A stretch of DNA of 5,654 nt, taken from contig JAADDV010000017.1 in assembly GCA_013153795.1 (NCBI GenBank), forward strand, positions 1-5,654, written 5' to 3'. Within the stretch, counting starts at the first letter, position 1, and each line of letters opens with the position of its first letter. Positions 1-5,334 of this stretch are shown here, one piece after another. This stretch comes from Aquificota bacterium. GTDB lineage: Bacteria; Aquificota; Aquificia; Aquificales; Hydrogenothermaceae. Both the position numbers and the translations under genes were made by a program. The notes under the pieces were generated by a model that saw nothing but the letters and a program-made list of their open reading frames with translations, had not been told where the DNA came from and did no database searches.

Positions 1-1748
1 AAAATTTCTTCTAGATTTACCTCTTCAACTGGTTTAAAAATAATATCTTCACTGAACCATCTAACCTTTTTTTGAAGAGAATAGAAGGCTTTTTCATCAT
101 CTACTAAAACATAGGCAAGTCCTTTTGTAAGCCCTCCTGCATAAAGTCTTGACGTTCTTCCTGAAGCCTGTATATACCCGGTGACATCTGCTGTTGTAAG
201 GATAAATGTATCCCCTTCTTTTCTTAAAGTGATTTCCGGAGAGTTTTGAACTGCTTCAAAAACTTCTTTTCTTTCTATTATAGATTTTACATATTCTTGA
301 ATATGTTTCATTTCCTCTAGTTTTTCTTTGTCTAGCTTATCTATAGGGATAAAAGCATAGATTTTGAGAAAGTTTATGTATTCATAAAGCTGCTTTATTT
401 CTAAAGGGTCTAAAAGTTTTTTTCTTGCAAGGAAAGGAACAAGAGAAAGCATAAAATAATACAGGTGAACAAACTCTTCCTCGAATCTTATATTAAACTG
501 AAGTTTTGGAACGCCAACAAAAACAGCGTATCTGATAACATCAGGTAAGTCTATCCCCCTTGCAAGAGGGTTTCTATAGCTGGCAAAACCTACAGCAACC
601 TGTATTTTTCCTTCTCTATATTCATCAAGTCTGTCCATCAGCTCTTCATATGAAACGGCAGAAATGCCGTTTTCATTAAGAAACTTTACATACTGGTGGA
701 GAGTTTCCCTTGTTTCTGAAGAAGATAGAAAGGCAAGTCCACCTTTTCCAAGTCTTTTTAAAACTTCTACACTTTTTTCCCAAACTTTTTCTGGCTTTTC
801 ATATACATCTTCTATATTTCTCAGGGTAAGGGAAGGTCTTCCTACTTCAAATCCTAAAAGCTCTCTAAAGAGATTTACCCTTTTTGAACGAGGATTTGAG
901 GTAGCTGATGAAACAATAAGAACTCCTTTTCTTTTTTCTGCTATTTTTTGAATTTTTGCCTGCCATCTTTGATAAAGCTCTAAATCTTCTTCAGAAGGTT
1001 GTCCTTTTTTAAAAAGATTTTGTTTAAAGGTTATAAATTTTAAGGTGTAATCTATATCTTCCTGGGAAAAACCAAGAAGCATTAATACTTTATCTATATT
1101 TTTTGCGGTTTTTAAAATACTATCAACATCATCAACAAAAACAAGTCCGTAAACTCCTTTTGGGATAATATCTATATTTTTGTATAAAAACATAGTAGTT
1201 GTAAGAAGAATTTTAAAATCTCCGTTTTTTATTCTTTCTTTATACTCTTCCTGTTTTTTCTTTGATTTTGCGAATTTTGACGTATACGCAAGAATATCCT
1301 CTTCAGAAACACCAAAGGAAACAAGTTTCTCATAAGCTTGATTAACAAGCATCTGTGTAGGAAAAAGTAGATAAACTTTTTTATTTTCTTTTTCTACCAA
1401 ATATCTGGATAATACTAAACCAAAAGTTGTTTTTCCAATTCCTGTAGGTGCTAAAAGAGCATAAGATATATTTAGAAAAAATCTTATAGCCCACGTCTCC
1501 TGAATAGACCATAAATCATTTTTTATTATTTTTTTAAAAAACTTTTTAAAATCTTTAACTTTTTCCCAGAGATTACATATATCTACAAACTTACCATATC
1601 CAATAAAATCACATATTTCTTCTCTCGGGACTTCATCAGGTAAGCATTGCTCACAAACTAAGCCTTTAGCCAATCTTTCTGATGTTATATCTCCTCCACA
1701 GTTTGGACACATCTTCTTATATATAAGAGGCACTATTTCCTTAGGCAT
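1..1748 (-). CDS. rgy: Reverse gyrase, N-terminal helicase half (partial, runs off left edge)
   Basis: Reverse gyrase uses ATP to introduce positive supercoils and is a hallmark of life at high temperature. Reading leftward from ATG at 1748, 582 codons are open to the window edge without a stop. The protein shows an N-terminal zinc finger (C14, C17, C32, C35), Walker A APTGIGKT (100-107), Walker B VDDVDS (205-210) with the family's DDVD rather than DEAD, motif III SSATS (280-284), motif V ending RGIDLP (397-402) and motif VI QASGRTSRLYAGG (527-539). Motifs V and VI are about 125 residues apart, leaving room for a modest latch insert. The known family is about 1,050-1,200 residues, so the TOPRIM and topoisomerase I-like half should lie outside the window. 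The start is supported by AAGGAGA (1754-1760) ending 5 bases before the ATG. The gene is divergent from flgK. The identification is firm; only completeness is unknown. Confidence 0.96.
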   Translation of the reverse strand, partial: MPKEIVPLIYKKMCPNCGGDITSERLAKGLVCEQCLPDEVPREEICDFIGYGKFVDICNLWEKVKDFKKFFKKIIKNDLWSIQETWAIRFFLNISYALLAPTGIGKTTFGLVLSRYLVEKENKKVYLLFPTQMLVNQAYEKLVSFGVSEEDILAYTSKFAKSKKKQEEYKERIKNGDFKILLTTTMFLYKNIDIIPKGVYGLVFVDDVDSILKTAKNIDKVLMLLGFSQEDIDYTLKFITFKQNLFKKGQPSEEDLELYQRWQAKIQKIAEKRKGVLIVSSATSNPRSKRVNLFRELLGFEVGRPSLTLRNIEDVYEKPEKVWEKSVEVLKRLGKGGLAFLSSSETRETLHQYVKFLNENGISAVSYEELMDRLDEYREGKIQVAVGFASYRNPLARGIDLPDVIRYAVFVGVPKLQFNIRFEEEFVHLYYFMLSLVPFLARKKLLDPLEIKQLYEYINFLKIYAFIPIDKLDKEKLEEMKHIQEYVKSIIERKEVFEAVQNSPEITLRKEGDTFILTTADVTGYIQASGRTSRLYAGGLTKGLAYVLVDDEKAFYSLQKKVRWFSEDIIFKPVEEVNLEEI

Positions 1749-1753
1749 AAAAA

Positions 1754-1787
1754 TCTCCTTAGTAAAGTTTTTTATATAAAACTTATA
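1754..1787 (-). promoter_or_regulatory. Leader and possible promoter of reverse gyrase
   Basis: On the minus strand the Shine-Dalgarno AAGGAGA (1754-1760) is clear. Upstream of it are AT-rich -10-like words, TATAAG (1782-1787) and TATATA (1773-1778), but I find no convincing -35 partner at 16-18 bp. A 7-bp inverted repeat, AAGTTTT (1765-1771) and AAAACTT (1778-1784), lies here and could be a weak leader hairpin or an operator. The ribosome-binding site is well supported; the promoter is only a guess. Confidence 0.35.
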
Positions 1788-1802
1788 AAATATAAAAATT
1801 CT

Positions 1803-1829
1803 TGAAATATTTCTATTCTTGACCGATAA
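1803..1829 (+). promoter_or_regulatory. Sigma-28 (FliA) promoter of flgK
   Basis: TGAAATAT (1803-1810), an 11-bp spacer (1811-1821) and ACCGATAA (1822-1829) match the known FliA consensus TAAAGTTT-N11-GCCGATAA at 5 of 8 and 7 of 8 positions with exact spacing. The predicted start of transcription is near 1836, giving a leader of about 25 bases. It lies directly before flgK, a gene commonly under sigma-28 control as a late flagellar gene. The Shine-Dalgarno is GAGAGGT (1846-1852), 7 bases before the ATG. Confidence 0.8.
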
Positions 1830-1859
1830 CAATCCTAAAATTTAAGAGAGGTAGGACCT

Positions 1860-3311
1860 ATGTCCCTTTTTACATCCCTTTCTATAGCAAATCAAGCTTT
1901 ACTTGCAAACAAAGATGCAATAAATGTTGTAAATAAAAATCTTTCTAATGCTTTTACTGAAGGATATAAAAGAAGAAATCCTATTATGACAAACTTTCCA
2001 ACAGGAGATATAGCTTTAGATAAAATAGAAAGAGCTTATGACCAAAGACTTTTTAATAGATTTATTTTAGTTCAAAATGAGGCCTCAGGTCTTGAAAATT
2101 ACAAAGATGTTTTAGAAGAAGTAGAAAGTATCTTTAATGATATAGAAGGAACAGGTTTTTCAAATGAAATAGACCAGTTTTTTAAAGCTTTAAATGATGT
2201 TGCAGCAAATCCTGATGATTTAGTAGCAAGGGATTCAGTATTATCAGCAGCTCAACAACTAGTTGGGAGAATAAGAAATAGTTATGAGGCTCTTCAATCT
2301 ACAAAAGACAGACTTAATGAAACAATAAAAAGAAACACAGATAGAATAAATGATATTTTAAAAAATCTTGCTGAAATAAATAAAGATATTGCTACTTCAA
2401 AGTTTAATGATGAAAGAAAAAATACTTATATGGATGAGAGAGATAGACTTATAAATGAGCTTTCTAAATATATAGATATAAAACTAGCTTTTAATGACAA
2501 CGATACAATCAATATAACAACAGTTAAAGGGATTCCTCTTGTAAGTAGTGATAAAGCTGAAAAAGTTATCTTTCAAAGAGATGAAAATAATAATCCTGTC
2601 ATAAAGGTAAGAGGTCTAGATATCACCACTCTTTTAAAAAACGGAAAAATAGGAGGCTATATTCAGGCAGTAGACTTTATAAACCAAACAGTAAATAATT
2701 TAAATGATTTTACTACTATTTTTGCTCTTACTGTAAACAAAGTCCATTCTCAAGGGTATAATCTAAATGGAGACACAAATATAAACTTTTTTACTATTGA
2801 TTCATCTAGTAGTAAAACAAATTTAGATGCTTCTAATATTGTTTTAGCTATACAAAAACCAGAAGAATTAGCAGCTGCGACAGACCCAACAGTTTTAAAT
2901 GGTGATAATTTGAATGTAAAAAAACTTATCTCTTTGAAAAATAATATTACAGATATTCTCTCTTCTACAGAAGAAACTTCTCTTGTTTCAGAAAGACTTA
3001 TATTCAATGGTATTGAATTTGCTCTTTCTTCATCTAGAAGCTACAGCTTAATAAAAGAAAAATCTTTTCAAGAATTTTATAATAAAGAAATTATTTCTAA
3101 GGTTGGTTTTGAAATAGAAGATACACGAAATAAATTTAATCATGTTAATATTAATCTAGAAGTTTTAGATAAGAAAATAAAAGAGTTTTCGGCTGTTAAC
3201 ATAGATGAGGAGCTTATTAATCTAACCAAATTACAAAAAGCATACGAAGCAGCTGCTAAAGTAATTACGATTACTGATGAGCTTATGGAAACCTTGCTAA
3301 AGATGGTATAG
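1860..3311 (+). CDS. flgK: Flagellar hook-associated protein 1 (FlgK)
   Basis: FlgK is exported through the flagellar type III apparatus and forms the first ring of the hook-filament junction. Both conserved ends are present. The N-terminal D0 helix (about 1-40) ends in LSNAFTEGYKRR, the counterpart of the family's A-N-T-x-GY-x-R signature, with G35 and Y36. The C-terminal D0 coil (about 446-483) reads NIDEELINLTKLQKAYEAAA followed by a hydrophobic amphipathic tail. An internal HSQGYNLNG (296-304) is also typical of FlgK. Residues 125-210 look largely helical and coiled. The protein has no cysteine or tryptophan; lack of cysteine is common in exported axial proteins. The length of 483 residues is in the normal range. 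The start has a good ribosome-binding site and a sigma-28 promoter just upstream. flgL follows after 108 bp. No flgN chaperone or flgM gene adjoins it here. Confidence 0.96.
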   Translation: MSLFTSLSIANQALLANKDAINVVNKNLSNAFTEGYKRRNPIMTNFPTGDIALDKIERAYDQRLFNRFILVQNEASGLENYKDVLEEVESIFNDIEGTGFSNEIDQFFKALNDVAANPDDLVARDSVLSAAQQLVGRIRNSYEALQSTKDRLNETIKRNTDRINDILKNLAEINKDIATSKFNDERKNTYMDERDRLINELSKYIDIKLAFNDNDTINITTVKGIPLVSSDKAEKVIFQRDENNNPVIKVRGLDITTLLKNGKIGGYIQAVDFINQTVNNLNDFTTIFALTVNKVHSQGYNLNGDTNINFFTIDSSSSKTNLDASNIVLAIQKPEELAAATDPTVLNGDNLNVKKLISLKNNITDILSSTEETSLVSERLIFNGIEFALSSSRSYSLIKEKSFQEFYNKEIISKVGFEIEDTRNKFNHVNINLEVLDKKIKEFSAVNIDEELINLTKLQKAYEAAAKVITITDELMETLLKMV

Positions 3312-3329
3312 CAAGGTTTAGCTCTTTTT
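3289..3329 (+). terminator. Hairpin with T-run overlapping the flgK stop codon
   Basis: AAACCTTGCTA (3289-3299) and TAGCAAGGTTT (3309-3319) form a perfect 11-bp stem with a 9-base loop. The flgK stop codon TAG (3309-3311) opens the 3' arm. A TTTTT run (3325-3329) follows after 5 bases. This resembles an intrinsic terminator or attenuator, but the gap before the T-run makes full termination uncertain. It may reduce read-through into flgL or protect the flgK mRNA end. Confidence 0.6.
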
Positions 3330-3349
3330 AAACTTTTCAGTTATTAATC

Positions 3350-3376
3350 TAAAAAATAAAAATTTAACTGCGATAA
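3350..3376 (+). promoter_or_regulatory. Probable second sigma-28 promoter, for flgL
   Basis: TAAAAAAT (3350-3357), an 11-bp spacer (3358-3368) and TGCGATAA (3369-3376) match the FliA consensus at 5 of 8 and 6 of 8 positions. The most conserved cores, TAAA and CGATAA, are intact and the spacing equals that of the flgK promoter. It lies between the flgK end hairpin and flgL. AT-richness raises the chance of a false TAAA match, but the CGATAA at the right distance is harder to get by chance. Confidence 0.55.
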
Positions 3377-3419
3377 TAATTATTAACAAAATAAAAAAAT
3401 TAATAAAAGTGGTGAAGCC

Positions 3420-4358
3420 ATGAGGATACCAGATATTACATTTTTTGACACATTTATTAAACATGACAGAATAAGAGAAAGTGAAATTGACAGATTTACC
3501 AGAGAATTAGCTTCTGGTAAAAAAATTTTAGCTCCCTCTGATAATACTCTGGATACTGTTCGTTCTCTTCGACTTGAAAGATTAAGTGAAGAAATAGAAA
3601 CCTTTAACAGAAACATTACAACTGTCAGAAATGTTTTAGATATTGCTGAAAGCACTCTTGGAAATATTGTTGATGCAGCTCAGGAAGTTAGACCAGAAAT
3701 AATAAGAATGCTTAATCTAGGTGTTTTAGACAAAGAAGATGCAGAAATTTTAAGAGATTTTTTCCAAAGTATGAGAGATTATATTTTACAAACAGCAAAT
3801 GTTAAAGTAGGAGACAGTTCTTTATTTGCAGGAGTTAGGTCTCAAGTTGATGCTTTTGATGAAAATGGGGTATATCAAGGATTAGAACAGGAAACAACAA
3901 TACCTGTTGCAAACGGTGTTGAACTAAATACAAATTTTAACGGTAAGGAGTATATCGGGGTGAATGAAAAAACAGGAAAAGCTATTATCATAGAAGCTTT
4001 AGATAAAATAATAGAGCTTATAGATAGTGGAGATATTTCCCAGATAAATGACCCTCTTTTAGATGTAAAAGTGAATGGAAAAGATTATGGGAAAATATCT
4101 ATTCTCGAAGCTTTCGATATTGGTTTAGATACTATTTCCCAGCATAGGTCTATGATAGGAGAGCAAATAGTTGTAGCAGATAATTTAAAAATGCAACATG
4201 ATACTTTAAAAATAAATTTTCAAGAATTAAAATCTTCTTTGGAAGATGCAGATTATGCTGATGTTATTACAAAATTAGAGCAAGCAAAAACCGCTTATCA
4301 GGCGCTTCTTACCTCTATTTCCCAAAATAAAGATTTAAGTTTATTAAATTATCTTTAA
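3420..4358 (+). CDS. flgL: Flagellar hook-associated protein 3 (FlgL)
   Basis: FlgL forms the second junction ring, between FlgK and the flagellin filament, after export through the flagellar apparatus. It belongs to the flagellin superfamily. The N-terminal helical region has RELASGKKILAPSDN (28-42), matching the flagellin/FlgL signature ending in PSD. The C-terminal helix has LEDADYADVITKL (274-286), then a coiled stretch with QAKTAYQALL, and ends in LSLLNYL (306-312), typical of FlgL. The central part (about 130-235) is the variable domain. There is no cysteine or tryptophan, as in FlgK. At 312 residues it is of normal FlgL size and, together with the FlgK neighbour, is unlikely to be a flagellin. 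The start follows a GGTGA Shine-Dalgarno (3411-3415) with a rather short 4-base gap. It is probably transcribed from its own sigma-28 promoter as well as by read-through from flgK. Confidence 0.95.
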   Translation: MRIPDITFFDTFIKHDRIRESEIDRFTRELASGKKILAPSDNTLDTVRSLRLERLSEEIETFNRNITTVRNVLDIAESTLGNIVDAAQEVRPEIIRMLNLGVLDKEDAEILRDFFQSMRDYILQTANVKVGDSSLFAGVRSQVDAFDENGVYQGLEQETTIPVANGVELNTNFNGKEYIGVNEKTGKAIIIEALDKIIELIDSGDISQINDPLLDVKVNGKDYGKISILEAFDIGLDTISQHRSMIGEQIVVADNLKMQHDTLKINFQELKSSLEDADYADVITKLEQAKTAYQALLTSISQNKDLSLLNYL

Positions 4359-4371
4359 TAATGGGATAATA

Positions 4372-4415
4372 AAATAGATGGGAAATTTTTCCCATCTATT
4401 TATTTCCTTTTTCTT
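4372..4415 (+). terminator. Intrinsic terminator after flgL
   Basis: A perfect 14-bp inverted repeat (4372-4385 with 4388-4401) has the core GATGGGAAA and TTTCCCATC and almost no loop, so in RNA the innermost A-U pairs would open. A T-rich stretch continues through 4415, including TTTTT (4408-4412). It starts 13 bases after the flgL stop codon and should end the flagellar transcript before dapF. Confidence 0.8.
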
Positions 4416-4450
4416 ATAGAATTTCAGTATATAATCTATAAGAAAAAGGA
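4405..4450 (+). promoter_or_regulatory. 16-bp inverted repeat that sequesters the dapF ribosome-binding site
   Basis: TCCTTTTTCTTATAGA (4405-4420) and TCTATAAGAAAAAGGA (4435-4450) are perfect reverse complements around a 14-base loop. Two more pairs, one a G-U, are possible outward. The 3' arm contains AAGGA (4446-4450), the 5' part of the dapF Shine-Dalgarno AAGGAGAG. An RNA starting upstream of 4405 would pair this site with an anti-SD-like TCCTT; an RNA starting near 4442 would lack the 5' arm. The repeat could instead be a DNA operator around the promoter. The symmetry is directly visible; the function is inferred. Confidence 0.7.
4430..4435 (+). promoter_or_regulatory. Putative -10 box of the dapF promoter
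   Basis: TATAAT is a perfect sigma-70-type -10 hexamer. Transcription would start at about 4441-4443, giving a leader of about 15 bases that is little more than the Shine-Dalgarno. There is no good -35: the bases at 4407-4412 read CTTTTT with a 17-bp spacer. Chance TATAAT words are common in AT-rich DNA. Its position after a terminator and just before a gene is the main support. Confidence 0.5.
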
Positions 4451-4456
4451 GAGTTT

Positions 4457-5323
4457 ATGAAAGAAAATTTTTTTGTGAAGTCTCATGGTCTTGGAAATGA
4501 TTATATTGTTTTAGATAAGGATTTATTAACATTCTCTTTAAATGAGAGAGCTATAAAAACAATATGTGATATTCATTATGGAATAGGGTCAGATGGTATT
4601 CTTTTAAAAGTCCCTTCTAAAAAAGCAGATTTTGGTTTAAGGATTTTTAATCCTGATGGGTCAGAAGCAGAAAAAAGTGGAAATGGGTTAAGAATCTTTT
4701 GTAAATTTTTATTTGATTATGGCTATACAAAAGAAAAAGAGTTTACTGTTGAAACAAAAGGAGGAATAGTAAAAGCTAAAATAGAAAAGGAAGTAAATGG
4801 AAAGGCTAAAGTTATAACTGTGGATATGGGAAAAGCTATTTTTGAAGCTGAAAAAATACCTGTCATTTCTAATAAAAAAGAATGTATCGGAGAAAAAATA
4901 AAAATAGAAGATAAAGAGTTTGAGATAAACTGTGTTTCTGTTGGAAATCCTCATTGTGTCATTATAGTAGATAACCTTCCTTCTGAAGAAGAAGTAAAAA
5001 AATATGGCTCTTTAATAGAAAAAAACTCTATGTTTCCAAACAGAATAAATGTCCAATTTGTAAAACCTATAGATAAAAATAAAGCTGAAATAAGAATCTG
5101 GGAAAGAGGTGCTGGATATACTCTTGCATCAGGAAGTTCATCTTGTGCTGTTGCTTCAGTGCTTACAAAAAAAGGATTATCAGATGGAAATATAGAAATC
5201 AATATGCCTGGAGGAGCTCTCACTATACAAATAGATAAAAATTGGAATATAAAAATGACTGGAGAAGTTCAGGAAATATGCTTTGGAAATCTTTCTAATG
5301 AACTTATTGATAGCCTTCCTTAA
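4457..5323 (+). CDS. dapF: Diaminopimelate epimerase family protein with both catalytic cysteines replaced by serine
   Basis: DapF converts LL- to meso-diaminopimelate for lysine and peptidoglycan synthesis, without a cofactor, using two cysteines as acid and base. The 288-residue length and two-lobed layout fit the family: HGLGNDYIVLD (10-20), GIGSDGILL (42-50), NPDGSEAEKSGNGLR (65-79), GNPHCV (163-168), NRINVQFV (195-202) and ERGAGYTLASGSSSCA (216-231). Counterparts of the Haemophilus influenzae substrate-binding residues remain: N14, N65, N164, N198, E216, R217 and the GN and GS pairs after each catalytic position. The catalytic positions themselves are S74 and S225, where active DapF has cysteine. 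Seven other cysteines exist, including C230 and C82, but not at those sites. The reading frame is intact with a good ribosome-binding site, so it is not a decayed gene. It may be a serine-type subfamily with weak or different epimerase activity. The family is certain, the reaction is not, and the gene symbol denotes family only. Confidence 0.85.
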   Translation: MKENFFVKSHGLGNDYIVLDKDLLTFSLNERAIKTICDIHYGIGSDGILLKVPSKKADFGLRIFNPDGSEAEKSGNGLRIFCKFLFDYGYTKEKEFTVETKGGIVKAKIEKEVNGKAKVITVDMGKAIFEAEKIPVISNKKECIGEKIKIEDKEFEINCVSVGNPHCVIIVDNLPSEEEVKKYGSLIEKNSMFPNRINVQFVKPIDKNKAEIRIWERGAGYTLASGSSSCAVASVLTKKGLSDGNIEINMPGGALTIQIDKNWNIKMTGEVQEICFGNLSNELIDSLP

Positions 5324-5334
5324 GGCTATCTTTT
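5309..5334 (+). terminator. Hairpin spanning the convergent ends of dapF and the glycosyltransferase gene
   Basis: GATAGCCTT (5309-5317) and AAGGCTATC (5322-5330) form a perfect 9-bp stem with a CCTT loop, followed by TTTT (5331-5334). It contains the dapF stop TAA (5321-5323) and the opposing stop codon at 5326-5328. In the plus direction it looks like an intrinsic terminator. In the minus direction the following bases are A-rich with no T-run, so termination that way is doubtful. Confidence 0.65.

Noticed and set aside
664..951. Open frame of 95 codons on the plus strand
   Set aside because: It lies antisense inside reverse gyrase, whose conserved motifs are on the minus strand, and its own translation has no recognisable features.
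1819..1846. Sigma-70 promoter with TTGACC as -35 before flgK
   Set aside because: The best partner is TTTAAG at 16 bp (4 of 6), which would start transcription inside the Shine-Dalgarno. The overlapping sigma-28 match is much better.
1849..1859. Small AGGT-AGG-ACCT hairpin over the flgK ribosome-binding site
   Set aside because: A 4-bp stem with a 3-base loop is too weak to matter, especially in a thermophile.
2750..3007. Minus-strand open frame inside flgK, and similar ones inside flgL (3383-3655) and dapF (4709-4954, 4951-5223)
   Set aside because: These are low-complexity antisense shadows of genes with clear family signatures, and none has a convincing ribosome-binding site.
3374..3385. 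12-bp palindrome TAATAATTATTA before flgL
   Set aside because: It is made only of A and T in a very AT-rich spacer, so it is likely by chance, and part of it belongs to the proposed -10 element.
4457..5323. dapF homologue as a pseudogene because both catalytic cysteines are missing
   Set aside because: The frame is full length, substrate-binding residues are kept, both sites carry the same conservative change, and the ribosome-binding site and terminator are intact.
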